In this document: piece by piece, positions 8,573 through 18,745 of the stretch | Numbering within the stretch: position 1 is the first letter of the stretch | How the letters are laid out: every line of letters begins with the position of its first letter | Origin: Phycisphaeraceae bacterium | Lineage (GTDB): Bacteria; Planctomycetota; Phycisphaerae; Phycisphaerales; Phycisphaeraceae | Assembly: GCA_029260655.1 (NCBI GenBank) | Contig: JAJDCU010000037.1 | Span: forward strand, 1-43,426 | Direction of reading: 5' to 3' | DNA: 43,426 bases | Program-made: the position numbers and the translations under genes | Notes under the pieces: generated by a model | Database searches by the model: none | What the model was told of the DNA's origin: nothing | The model's input: the letters and a program-made list of their open reading frames with translations, nothing else

Positions 8573-9541
8573 ATGCACCAGCCAGCCAGCACATGCGGAT
8601 CGGTCGGAGACGGCCAGACCGCCTCGTCGGCGGAGTGCGTTACGGGCCCGGCTGTCGGGGGCCCGGTTGCCGAGCTTCATGGCGTGGGTTTTGGGTATGA
8701 GCCGGGTACCCCCGTGGTGACGGATGTCACGGCCAAGCTGCGCCCCGGGCGGGTCTGTGCGTTGATCGGGCCCAACGCGGCGGGCAAGTCGACGCTATTG
8801 AAACTGATGCTGGGCCAGCTCGATCCCTGGCAGGGCTCAGCGGAGTTGGCGGGCCGACCTGTCGCGGCGCTTGCGCCAAGGCATCGGGCGGCGCTGGCCA
8901 GTTATGTCCCGCAGAAGGGGGGCATCAGTTTCGCGTTCACGGTCAGGCAGGTCGTAACGATGGGTCGGTTCGCGTCGGGCGACCACGATGAGGCCGTCGA
9001 CCGGGCGCTTTCGATGTGTGACCTGGCCGGGCTGCAACACCGCGTCTTTGCACACCTGTCCGGCGGTCAGCAGCAGCGCGTCCTTCTGGCCCGTGCGGTT
9101 GCCCAGTCCACCGGGGGCGGGCGGGTGATGTTCCTGGATGAGCCGGCCTCGGGGATGGACCTTTGGCACGTCCACCAGACGATGCGCCTGCTACGCAGAT
9201 TGGCTCACGGCGATCCGCCCGGGCCCGCCTGTGCCCCGGCCTGCGCGCCCTTAGGGGTGCTGGTGGTCCTGCACGACGTGAACCTGGCGGCGCGCTACGC
9301 CGACGACGTTTGGCTGATGGATGACGGGCGGTTGGTTGCGGCCGGCCCCTGGCAGGAGGTTTTGCTCCCTAAGCTGCTTGAGCCGGTGTATCGGGTGGGC
9401 TTCAAGACGATCCAGGCCCCGGCCGGTGGCCCCACGGGCGATGGGCCGCAACGCTGCGCATCACCGCCGCGCCCTGAAAACGGGACAGATCATCCGCCGC
9501 GCCCCGTGTTCTGGATCGACCCACCCGATACAATAGATTGA
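8573..9541 (+). CDS. ABC transporter ATP-binding protein (iron-siderophore/cobalamin type)
   Basis: 322 residues with a complete ABC ATPase: Walker A GPNAAGKST (66-74), Q-loop Gln114, signature LSGGQQQR (162-169), Walker B VMFLDE (185-190) and H-loop His234. The sequence style (YVPQKGGISFAFTVRQVVTMGR, then VLHDVNLAARYADDVWLMDDGR) fits the FecE/BtuD/HmuV group that energises FecCD-type permeases. A Gly/Pro/Cys-rich insert (about 213-227) precedes the H-loop strand, and both termini carry extra low-complexity residues. No permease or binding-protein gene is in the window, so its partner must be elsewhere. Divergent from the coiled-coil gene across 159 bp. Confidence 0.85.
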   Translation: MHQPASTCGSVGDGQTASSAECVTGPAVGGPVAELHGVGFGYEPGTPVVTDVTAKLRPGRVCALIGPNAAGKSTLLKLMLGQLDPWQGSAELAGRPVAALAPRHRAALASYVPQKGGISFAFTVRQVVTMGRFASGDHDEAVDRALSMCDLAGLQHRVFAHLSGGQQQRVLLARAVAQSTGGGRVMFLDEPASGMDLWHVHQTMRLLRRLAHGDPPGPACAPACAPLGVLVVLHDVNLAARYADDVWLMDDGRLVAAGPWQEVLLPKLLEPVYRVGFKTIQAPAGGPTGDGPQRCASPPRPENGTDHPPRPVFWIDPPDTID

Positions 9542-9593
9542 CGCCCGATCCCGCTCACGCCGACCGACCCGGCCAAGCCCATGCGAGGCAACC

Positions 9594-10367
9594 ATGCTAG
9601 ACAACATCACGACCACACTGGCCGCGGATTTGACCGACTTCATCTGGATCGGCATCGTCGTGGTGAGCATCGTCGGGTCGATGATCGGCAACGTGCTTAA
9701 GCAGCAGAAGGAAAAGCGCGACCGCGAGGTGGGCGGCTCCGAGGAGCTTGAGGAGATGGCGGCGCGTCGGCGCGAGCAGTTGCGCCAGGCGACACGCCAG
9801 CGGGGCCAGCCCCAGGCCCAAGCGCCACAGACGGGGGGTACGGCTTCGGGTGAGCCCGGCAACCTGACCATGGCCGAGCGCATCGCCCGCGCCCGCGCCA
9901 AGGCGCAGTACCAGCAGCGTGGCCAATCGTCAGGCCGATCCGCCGAGCAGGCCCAGGCGCAGGCACAAGCCCAGTTGCAGCGGCGTCAGCGCATGGCCCA
10001 AGCCCAGCAACAGCAACAGGCCCAGCAACAAGCCCGGCAGCGTGCTCAGCAGCAGGCCCGGCTACGCGCCCAACAACAGGCCCAGCAACGCGCCCGCCAG
10101 CAGCGCGCACAGGCCCACGCACAGGTGCAGGCGAAGGCCCGTCAGCAAGGCACCCTCCTTCACGACCAACTCCCCAGCCAGCAGCAGCCCGCCTCACAGC
10201 CGACACGCACAGTCCGTTCGCCCAGACGCGTAAAACCCCGGCCCGCACCCGTCCCCGCCTCCGCGATCATCGGCCGGGACACGGGCAGGGTGCTGTCGCA
10301 CGCCAACCTCCGCCAAGCGGTCATCCTCAAGGAAATCCTGGATAAACCCCTGGCGCTGAGGCAGTAG
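9594..10367 (+). CDS. membrane-anchored Gln/Arg-rich low-complexity protein
   Basis: 257 residues. One transmembrane segment near the start (IWIGIVVVSIVGSMIGNVL, about residues 17-35) is followed by a charged segment (KQQKEKRDREVGGSEELEEMAARRREQL). A long Gln/Ala/Arg-rich tract, about residues 80-190, has repeats such as QAQAQAQ and QQQAQQQ. The last 50 residues are more complex (RDTGRVLSHANLRQAVILKEILDKPLAL), resembling a short conserved C-terminal helix found in small planctomycete proteins. GAGG lies shortly before the ATG. A TACAAT box at 9529-9534 could be its promoter. Not recognised by family; the tract may be disordered or nucleic-acid-binding. Confidence 0.6.
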   Translation: MLDNITTTLAADLTDFIWIGIVVVSIVGSMIGNVLKQQKEKRDREVGGSEELEEMAARRREQLRQATRQRGQPQAQAPQTGGTASGEPGNLTMAERIARARAKAQYQQRGQSSGRSAEQAQAQAQAQLQRRQRMAQAQQQQQAQQQARQRAQQQARLRAQQQAQQRARQQRAQAHAQVQAKARQQGTLLHDQLPSQQQPASQPTRTVRSPRRVKPRPAPVPASAIIGRDTGRVLSHANLRQAVILKEILDKPLALRQ

Positions 10368-10394
10368 CTGTTAGCGGTTAGCCATTAGCCTTAA
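10365..10394 (+). repeat. TTAGC-type intergenic repeat, left copy
   Basis: A run of TTAGC/GTTAGC units that begins with the TAG stop codon of the Gln/Arg-rich gene. An inverted relative lies at 11646-11675, and 18 of 21 bases match in the best-aligned block. Both copies sit at the 3' end of a gene. Confidence 0.5.
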
Positions 10395-10419
10395 GGCCCT
10401 GATCCCCGGTCCCCTCGCC

Positions 10420-11001
10420 ATGGACGAACACCTGGACCGCATCGAGATTGTTGTTGGCGACATCACTTTGCTGCGCGTCGAAGCTGTCGTGAATGCCGCC
10501 AACGAATCGCTGTTAGGCGGCGGCGGGGTGGACGGTGCGATCCACCGCGCCGCGGGGCCCGGCCTGCTCGAACACTGCAGGACCCTGGGCGGCTGCCCGA
10601 CCGGGCTGGCGAAAATTACCCCCGCATTCGATCTGGAAGAGCAAGGCGTCAAACACATCATCCACGCCGTCGGCCCGGTCTGGCGCGGCGATGATTCGCA
10701 GAAGCTGGGCTACACCCTGGAAGACACTTTCCTCGCCTCCTGCTACCACCAATCCCTGGGCCTGGCGGCCGAGCACAGCTGTAAGACCGTCGCCTTCCCC
10801 AATATCTCCACAGGGGTCTACCGATTCCCCAAACCACGCGCCGCCAAGATCGCCTTCGGCCACATCCTCGGCTTCCTCGACAAATATGACATGATTGAGA
10901 ATGTCATCCTCTGCTGTTTCAGTGACGCCGATGCGCAGGTCATACAAGACGTGATCGACACCCGCGAGGACTGGATGTTCAACCGCAAACGCATGGGGTG
11001 A
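10420..11001 (+). CDS. macrodomain protein (O-acetyl-ADP-ribose deacetylase-like)
   Basis: 193 residues, essentially a single macrodomain. Typical motifs are visible: GDIT (14-17), VVNAANESLLGGGGVDGAIH (27-46) that contacts ADP-ribose, GLAKIT, IIHAVGP, and NISTGVYRFP near 128-137. Relatives such as YmdB hydrolyse O-acetyl-ADP-ribose or remove ADP-ribose from proteins. The catalytic Asn/Asp region and the diphosphate-binding GIF-type loop (STGVY) look intact. The C-terminal tail (about 20 residues) is basic. No partner ADP-ribosyltransferase is adjacent. Confidence 0.92.
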   Translation: MDEHLDRIEIVVGDITLLRVEAVVNAANESLLGGGGVDGAIHRAAGPGLLEHCRTLGGCPTGLAKITPAFDLEEQGVKHIIHAVGPVWRGDDSQKLGYTLEDTFLASCYHQSLGLAAEHSCKTVAFPNISTGVYRFPKPRAAKIAFGHILGFLDKYDMIENVILCCFSDADAQVIQDVIDTREDWMFNRKRMG

Positions 11002-11010
11002 GAAGCAATC

Positions 11011-11154
11011 AACCGCGAAGGCGCGAAGAGCGCGAAGCAAGGCGAGAAGGGGGGGCACAGATTGACACAGATATCAATAGTGCCTCTGGAAACCCCGACT
11101 TCATCTGTGAAAATCTGTGGGCAAACTCCGGATCGCCTTCGCGCCTTCGCGGTT
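11011..11154. repeat. nested inverted-repeat element at the trmL 3' end
   Basis: Outer arms AACCGCGAAGGCGCGAAG (11011-11028) and its exact reverse complement (11137-11154), 18 bp perfect. Inner arms CACAGATTGACACAGAT (11056-11072) and ATCTGTGAAAATCTGTG (11103-11119) pair at 15 of 17 positions. The right outer arm runs into the stop codon of trmL (11153-11155). It lies between the convergent macrodomain gene and trmL. It looks like a non-coding palindromic repeat and may also end transcription on both strands. Confidence 0.8.
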
Positions 11155-11611
11155 AGCTCCCCAGTGTTCCCGCCTTGAGGCTCGCGTGGGCGAGGATGAT
11201 CGCGGCGGCGTTGGCGAGGTTGTAGCTGCGGATCGGCCCGAGGATAGGGATGCTTACCCGGCGGTCGTGCCAGCGATCAAGCCAGTCGGCGGGCAGGCCG
11301 GTGTTTTCGTTGCCCAGGATCAGCACATCTTCATCCTGGTACGCCGGCTGATCGAAGCGCAGTTCGCCGTGCTTGGTTACCAGCCAGGGCGCGCGGTCGC
11401 CCAGCCAATCGAGGAACGTGTCATCGCTCTCATGCTCGGTGAGCCTGACGTCCGGCCAATAGTCCAGCCCGGCGCGCTGCACCGCGTGGTCGGAGATCTC
11501 GAACTTGTATGGCTTGATCAGGTGCAGGTGTGCCGCCAGTCCGACGGTCGTGCGCGCGATGTTCCCCGTGTTCTGCGGGATCGCGGGGTGATAGAGGACC
11601 AGGTGGAGCAT
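11153..11611 (-). CDS. trmL: tRNA (cytidine/uridine-34 2'-O)-methyltransferase
   Basis: 152 residues, full length for TrmL, a minimal SPOUT enzyme that 2'-O-methylates the wobble base of tRNA-Leu using SAM. The motifs are at the expected places: PAIPQNTGNIART near the start, LDYWPDV, then LGNENTGLP and the knot sequence IPILGPIRSYNLANAAAIILAHA at the C-terminus that holds SAM. Transcribed 43 bp after mfd in the same direction and probably in one operon. The last residues (KAGTLGS) and the stop lie against the 144-bp inverted repeat. Confidence 0.93.
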   Translation of the reverse strand: MLHLVLYHPAIPQNTGNIARTTVGLAAHLHLIKPYKFEISDHAVQRAGLDYWPDVRLTEHESDDTFLDWLGDRAPWLVTKHGELRFDQPAYQDEDVLILGNENTGLPADWLDRWHDRRVSIPILGPIRSYNLANAAAIILAHASLKAGTLGS

Positions 11612-11645
11612 CGTGCAGGGTTCAACGTTCGGAGATCAGGGTTCG

Positions 11646-11675
11646 GGCTAAAGGCTAACAGCTAACGGCTGTTGC
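11646..11675 (-). repeat. TTAGC-type intergenic repeat, right copy
   Basis: Read on the minus strand this holds GTTAGCTGTTAGCCTTTAGCC, matching the 10365 copy at 18 of 21 bases in opposite orientation. The last codons and stop of mfd (GTT AGC TGT TAG) are part of it, so the repeat sets the C-terminus of Mfd. Confidence 0.5.
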
Positions 11676-14600
11676 CACCGGCCGGACCAACAGTTTCCGC
11701 AAAACAGCCAGCAGCGTCTCCGGCGGGTCGAGATACTGGTTCGGCGGTCGTAAGTACAGGGTTGTCTCGTCGAGCACACTGACCCGGCCCGGCGCTGCGG
11801 CGAACAGTGCTTGTAACTTTTCCGGATCGCGTGTGGTGAAGATCAGGTCCGGCCCGTCGAGCTTAAGCGTGTCGATCCCCAGCGTGCTCGCGGCGATACG
11901 CAACTCGGTCAGGTCGATCAGCGTTTGGGCTGTTGCGGGGGGATTGCCGTAGGCATCCCTGATATCTTCCGTCACCGAGGTCAGTTCGTTCAATGTCGCG
12001 GCCCGGCTGAGCCGACGGTACACATCCATCCGGTGTTTGTCGCTTGGGATGTACCGTTTGGGGAGCGCCCCGACGACGGGCAACTCGAGGTGCGTTTTGG
12101 CCGGCTCGATCACCGGCTCGTGACGCAGACGTTTGGCCTGGTGCTCCAAGAGCGTGCAGTACATCTCGTAACCCACCGCCGCGATGTGGCCGGACTGCTC
12201 GGCGCCCAGCAGGTTGCCCGCGCCGCGGATCTCCAGGTCACGCATCGCGATCTTGAACCCCGCGCCCAGCATCGAGTACTGCTCGATCGCCTTGAGCCGG
12301 CGGGCCGCCACCTCGGTCAACGGCCGATCCTCTGGCAGGAGCAGGTAGCAGTACGCCCGGTGTTTATATCGCCCGACCCGGCCACGCAACTGGTGCAGGT
12401 CCGCCAGCCCGAACCGATCCGCCATGTTGATAAACATCGTGTTGGCGATCGGGTTGTCGATCCCTGACTCGATGATCGTCGTCGACACCAGCACATCCGC
12501 CTCGCGGCGCATGAACGCCAGCATCACCCGCTCCAATTCGCGCGGCGGCATCTGCCCGTGGCCGATGATGATTTTCGCCTCGGGGACCAATTGCTTGATA
12601 TCGTCGGCGATGCTCTGGATGTTGTAGACCCGGTTGTGCACGAAGTAGATCTGGCCGCCACGGTTCAGCTCGCGGATGATCGCCTGCTTGACCCGCTGCT
12701 TCTCGTACGGCACGACCTCGGTCACGATCGCGCGCCGGTCGGCAGGCGGCGTCGACAGCGAGCTGATGTCACGCAGCCCGATCATCGACATGTGCAGCGT
12801 CCGCGGGATCGGCGTGGCGGTCAGCGTCAAGACGTCCGCCGTCAGCCTAAAGCGCAGCAGCCTGTTCTTGTGCTCGACCCCGAACCGCTGCTCCTCGTCG
12901 ATGATGACCAGCCCCAGGTCGGCGAACACCACGTCCTTGCTCAGCAGCCGGTGCGTGCCGATCACGATGTCCACTTTCCCCTGGGCCAGATCTTTCAATA
13001 GCTTGGCCTGCTCGGCGCCGGTCTTGAACCGTGAGATCGACGCGACCTTGAACGGGTAGTCCGCCATCCGCTGCGTGAAGGTGCGTTCGTGCTGTTCGGC
13101 CAGCACCGTCGTCGGGACCAGCACCGCGGCCTGCTTGCCGAACTCGATCGCCTTGAACGCCGCCCGGATCGCCACCTCGGTCTTGCCGAACCCCACGTCC
13201 CCGCAAATCAACCGGTCCATCGGCTGGTCCCGGCCCATGTCAGACTTGAGCGCAGCGATCGCGGCGAGCTGGTCCTCGGTCTCCTGGTAGGGGAACTCGG
13301 CCTCGAACTCTTTTTGCCAGGCGGTGTCCGCCGGATACCGCACGCCCGGCTGGGTCTGGCGCGCCGCCTGCACACGCAACAGCTCCGCCGCCAGGTCCTT
13401 GACCGCCTCTGCGACCTGCTGCTTCTGCTTGCCCCATTTCTTGCCGCCGAGCATCGATAGCGGGGGCTTGCCTTCGAACCCGCCGACGTATTTCTGCACC
13501 AGGTCGATCTGCGTCGCCGGGACGTGCAGCACCGCGCCTTGCGCAAACGACAGCGTCAGGTACTCCTGGCTCAAGCCCCCGCGCCGCATCGGTTTGATCC
13601 CCGTGAACTGCGCGATCCCGTGGTCGACGTGGACCACGTAGTCCCCGACCTCCAGGTCGAGAAAAGCGTCGCCCACCTGAGCCCCGGCGGCGATCCGCCT
13701 GACGCGCCGCCGCACGTGGTACCGGTGGAACAGCTCGTGGTGGGGGATAAGGTGCAGCGTCTGTCCGGACTGCTCCCACGTGAATCCGCGGTGCAGGTAC
13801 CCGACCTCAAGCGCCAGGGCGTTTGTTGCCTGCGGTGCGTGCTCGCGGATCAGTTCACCCAGCCGCTGGCGTTCGGCGGGCTTCTCACACAGGACCACCA
13901 CACGCTGTCCTTTATCCTGTGCTAATTCGCCGAGCTGACGGATCGAGCCTTTGGCGTCCTCGTCGAATGTCATGAGCTGGCCGACCGGCAAGGAAAGCGT
14001 TCCGTCCGCGCCCGCGCCGGTGGAGTATTGGTTGCACTCGATGTGAGCCCGGGCGTTGATCTTCCCAAGCACCGTCCTGGGGGCGTACACCCCGACCGGG
14101 TTGGTCAGGCGTTCGTAATAGCCCCGGGCCTGCTCGGACAGCTCCATCACCTCGTGCAGGATGAACACCGCATCGTCCGGCAAGAGGTCGATCAGGTTGG
14201 CGGTGTTCTCGTCGCTTTGGATCTGCTCGGTCCGCGCGCCGATGATCCTGGCGGAGGTGACCGGGCCGGTCGAGCCCATCGTGTCCGGGTCGATGCGGTG
14301 GATCGACTCGACCTGGTCGCCGAAGTAGTCAAGCCGGATCGGGCCAAGCGGTTGACCCGCCCCGCCGTTGGCCTGGTCCTCGCCGGTGGACCCGGCGGGG
14401 GGGTAGATGTCGAGGATCCCGCCGCGCGACGCGAAGTCGCCGGGCTGTTCGATCACGTCCTGCCGCTGATACCCGGCCGCGACAAGCCAGTCCATCAACT
14501 CGCCCGGCGGCATGTCGTCTTCCGCGCGGATCATCCGTGAGAACGCCCCCAGCGCCCCCGGCTCGGGCACCGCCTGCATCAACGCCTGGATCGGCGCGAC

Positions 14601-14969
14601 GATCAGATTCGGCGTCTTACCCTCGACCAGCCTGCCAACCACCGCCAGCCGCTCCGCCAACAACTCCAGGCTCTCGTTCGTCTCGCCCGGCAAGACCTCC
14701 AGTGCGCCGAACCGACAGGCCGACAGCGCCAACCCCGCCTCGGCGAACAGCGCCAAGTCGTCCAGCGCATCGTCCGCCTCATCCAGGTGCGCCACCACCA
14801 GCACGATTGGCCGACCCAGCTTCACCGCCAGCGCCCCCGCGGTCAGGGTCACGCTCGAACCCCGGCTGCCGTGGGCGCAAACCCGGTTTGAAGCGCGCAG
14901 CGCCTCGCCCAGCGCAGCAACGTGCGCGGACCCGATCATCTCAGGGAGCCAGGCGTGGGCGTCGGGCAT
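11655..14969 (-). CDS. mfd: transcription-repair coupling factor Mfd
   Basis: 1104 residues. Mfd releases stalled RNA polymerase and recruits UvrA to transcribed-strand lesions. The N-terminal UvrB-like region (1-420) includes SRGGILDIYPP near 181-191. The RNA-polymerase-interacting CarD-like domain starts at about 438 (LEVGDYVVHVDHGIAQFTG). The translocase has Walker A GDVGFGKTE (590-598), the DEEQRFG box (about residue 693), then TATPIPRTL and a QLRGRVGR motif VI. The C-terminal TRCF domain begins around 985 (LPVVGALPKRYIP). The N-terminal ATPase motifs are degenerate, as usual. The last four residues come from an intergenic repeat. trmL follows; the uvrC in this window is far away. Confidence 0.97.
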   Translation of the reverse strand: MPDAHAWLPEMIGSAHVAALGEALRASNRVCAHGSRGSSVTLTAGALAVKLGRPIVLVVAHLDEADDALDDLALFAEAGLALSACRFGALEVLPGETNESLELLAERLAVVGRLVEGKTPNLIVAPIQALMQAVPEPGALGAFSRMIRAEDDMPPGELMDWLVAAGYQRQDVIEQPGDFASRGGILDIYPPAGSTGEDQANGGAGQPLGPIRLDYFGDQVESIHRIDPDTMGSTGPVTSARIIGARTEQIQSDENTANLIDLLPDDAVFILHEVMELSEQARGYYERLTNPVGVYAPRTVLGKINARAHIECNQYSTGAGADGTLSLPVGQLMTFDEDAKGSIRQLGELAQDKGQRVVVLCEKPAERQRLGELIREHAPQATNALALEVGYLHRGFTWEQSGQTLHLIPHHELFHRYHVRRRVRRIAAGAQVGDAFLDLEVGDYVVHVDHGIAQFTGIKPMRRGGLSQEYLTLSFAQGAVLHVPATQIDLVQKYVGGFEGKPPLSMLGGKKWGKQKQQVAEAVKDLAAELLRVQAARQTQPGVRYPADTAWQKEFEAEFPYQETEDQLAAIAALKSDMGRDQPMDRLICGDVGFGKTEVAIRAAFKAIEFGKQAAVLVPTTVLAEQHERTFTQRMADYPFKVASISRFKTGAEQAKLLKDLAQGKVDIVIGTHRLLSKDVVFADLGLVIIDEEQRFGVEHKNRLLRFRLTADVLTLTATPIPRTLHMSMIGLRDISSLSTPPADRRAIVTEVVPYEKQRVKQAIIRELNRGGQIYFVHNRVYNIQSIADDIKQLVPEAKIIIGHGQMPPRELERVMLAFMRREADVLVSTTIIESGIDNPIANTMFINMADRFGLADLHQLRGRVGRYKHRAYCYLLLPEDRPLTEVAARRLKAIEQYSMLGAGFKIAMRDLEIRGAGNLLGAEQSGHIAAVGYEMYCTLLEHQAKRLRHEPVIEPAKTHLELPVVGALPKRYIPSDKHRMDVYRRLSRAATLNELTSVTEDIRDAYGNPPATAQTLIDLTELRIAASTLGIDTLKLDGPDLIFTTRDPEKLQALFAAAPGRVSVLDETTLYLRPPNQYLDPPETLLAVLRKLLVRPVATAVSC

Positions 14970-15037
14970 GTAGGGATACAGCGTAACATCGCCGAAGCAA
15001 CCGAGCGAGCGCGGGGAGGGATCACGTGTTGTGGGAG

Positions 15038-15067
15038 ATGATAAAAACGGAACGAGACAGGAATCAA
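15038..15067 (-). promoter_or_regulatory. candidate mfd promoter
   Basis: On the minus strand TTGATT (15062-15067), 18 bases, TATCAT (15038-15043). Initiation near 15030 would give a leader of about 60 nt. The rest of the 140-bp gap shows nothing else. Confidence 0.35.
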
Positions 15068-15109
15068 AGTTTGAAATCAGGTGCCGGCCGTGATCCCGAC
15101 CCCCAACTC

Positions 15110-15688
15110 CTAATCATCATCCTCAGGCGGGGGCGATGAACCGTTCTTCATCGCCCGGATGATCGGGACGATGTACTGATCCACCGGGGGCGCAGCGGGC
15201 TTGGGCACGCCAAGCTCCGGCACGTCGTCCAAAACAAGGGTCATCGCAACCTCATCGCAGGCCTGGTTCTTCGGGCACCGGATGCACTCGCTCCAGACCT
15301 TTAGCGGTAGTTGCTGTCGATCGATCACGCTGAAACCAAGCTTCTCGAAAAACGCCTGCTCATACGTCAGCGTCATGATCGTCCGCACACCCAGGGTCCG
15401 TGCTTCGTCGATGCAGGCCTCGGTGATCTTCCTGCCAAGCCCTTTACCGCGCTGCGTCGGCTCGATCGCGAGCGCACAGACCTCCGCCAGGTTCGCCCAC
15501 ACCACGGAAAGCCCGCCGACCCCGACCACACGCCCCCCGCCCCCGGTTTCCTCCGCCACATGGAACTCGCGCACATTCTCATACAACGACGACAGCGACC
15601 GAGGCAGCATCAAGCCAAACTCGGCGCAGTCATTAATGATCTTGCCCATCGAAGGCACATCCGCAACCGTGGCACGTCGGATCGTCAT
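15110..15688 (-). CDS. ArgA-like N-acetyltransferase (GNAT)
   Basis: 192 residues. A GNAT fold with the acetyl-CoA loop QRGKGLGRKI near residues 88-97 and a preceding AIEP strand. The segment LPLKVWSECIRCPKNQACDE near 128-148 is characteristic of short N-acetylglutamate synthases that start arginine biosynthesis, and the cysteines in it may bind a metal. The C-terminal 40 residues (Pro/Ala-rich, ending in four acidic residues) are an extension. No arg gene is next to it. A TATAAT box ends 6 bases before the ATG, so the mRNA is probably leaderless. Substrate assignment to glutamate is inference. Confidence 0.75.
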   Translation of the reverse strand: MTIRRATVADVPSMGKIINDCAEFGLMLPRSLSSLYENVREFHVAEETGGGGRVVGVGGLSVVWANLAEVCALAIEPTQRGKGLGRKITEACIDEARTLGVRTIMTLTYEQAFFEKLGFSVIDRQQLPLKVWSECIRCPKNQACDEVAMTLVLDDVPELGVPKPAAPPVDQYIVPIIRAMKNGSSPPPEDDD

Positions 15689-15694
15689 GGGGGG

Positions 15695-15700
15695 ATTATA
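15695..15700 (-). promoter_or_regulatory. TATAAT -10 box, 6 bases before the ArgA-like start
   Basis: Perfect TATAAT on the minus strand followed by CCCCCC and the ATG at 15688, leaving no room for a Shine-Dalgarno. No -35 is seen; the upstream DNA is a GTGGTTAGTGGTTAGTGG run. Confidence 0.6.
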
Positions 15701-15756
15701 CGTTGTGGTTAGTGGTTAGTGGTTGGTGGTTGGAGATGGATGGTTCGTATCCGCTA

Positions 15757-15812
15757 TTTAGCCCCGGGTCCACGACCCGGGGCCTACCCCCCGGATGTCA
15801 TCCGGGGCTAAA
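15757..15812. repeat. double-hairpin repeat element, copy C
   Basis: Outer 11-bp perfect inverted repeat TTTAGCCCCGG (15757-15767) and CCGGGGCTAAA (15802-15812). Two hairpins lie inside it: GCCCCGGGTC-CAC-GACCCGGGGC (15761-15783) and CCCCGGAT-GTC-ATCCGGGG (15789-15807). The plan matches copies A and B (TTTAGC ends, two stems with 3-nt loops), although the stem sequences differ. Lies just after the exonuclease gene. Confidence 0.75.
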
Positions 15813-15830
15813 AATGAAACGGTGCTTCAC

Positions 15831-16403
15831 TCAATCATCGTATGCTGGGTTTGCCGCCACCATGTTGCAGAAGGTCATGGCGTGGCAGATGGCGTCGTCG
15901 AGGGCGACATGGGTGTGTTTAGTATCGGGATCGGTCCATGACTCAGGCATGTGCGGCTTGTGTGACTTTGTGTAGGGCGATCCCATCAGGGCCATTGCGT
16001 ATGAGGCAATATCCAACCCCGCAAGGAAGAACGGGTCTTCGCCGACGAACTCGTACAGATACCACCGGATGAACAGGTGGTCGAAGCTGACCGGGTGTGC
16101 GACGAATACCGCTGTGCCCGGCAGTGACTTAATCCATTCCGCATAATAGCGCATCACTTCGGCTGGGCAGGCCGTGTCCTTTCGGCAGGTTGACCACGCG
16201 TCGGGGTTGTCGCTCCAAAACTTCATGTGATCAGGGTGTTGTTTTGCGCCGGGGAGCGTGTCCAGATTGCGCTCGAACGTACTTAGGATTGTCTTATCCA
16301 ATTGAAAGGCCACCGAAGCGAAACTCAGCATCGAGTAATGGCCCGGGCACGGGCCGTCTGTTTCGATGTCGGTGGCTACGTAGATTTCGTTTGTATCGCT
16401 CAT
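15831..16403 (-). CDS. DnaQ-like 3'-5' exonuclease
   Basis: 190 residues with an RNase H-like exonuclease fold. DIETDGP (residues 12-18) supplies the first Asp/Glu pair, FVAHPVSFDHLF near 100-111 the second Asp, and HVALDDA near 166-172 the His/Asp of the ExoIII motif (HxAxxDA). It is therefore probably an active DEDDh nuclease on DNA or RNA. Short for a polymerase III epsilon subunit and without its C-terminal binding region, so a stand-alone exonuclease is more likely. It follows ligA by 24 bp on the same strand and may be cotranscribed, which fits DNA maintenance. Confidence 0.8.
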   Translation of the reverse strand: MSDTNEIYVATDIETDGPCPGHYSMLSFASVAFQLDKTILSTFERNLDTLPGAKQHPDHMKFWSDNPDAWSTCRKDTACPAEVMRYYAEWIKSLPGTAVFVAHPVSFDHLFIRWYLYEFVGEDPFFLAGLDIASYAMALMGSPYTKSHKPHMPESWTDPDTKHTHVALDDAICHAMTFCNMVAANPAYDD

Positions 16404-16427
16404 ACAATCCCCGCATAGAATTTCCGG

Positions 16428-18626
<2,199 letters not shown>

Positions 18627-18745
18627 TTACCTCGGCCAAGGCCCTTTGGGCCATGACCGGGCTTGGGTTGGTGAGTGCGCGCAGTGGGGGCGCTTGGGAA
18701 AGCTATTGGGGGGGCTGGGTTGAGGGTGTGAGTCGCGGGGGCGAC

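Noticed and set aside
9921-10160. Gln-codon-rich tract of the 9594 gene as a tandem DNA repeat or CRISPR-like array
   Set aside because: Units are irregular and in frame with a protein; no constant repeat with unique spacers.
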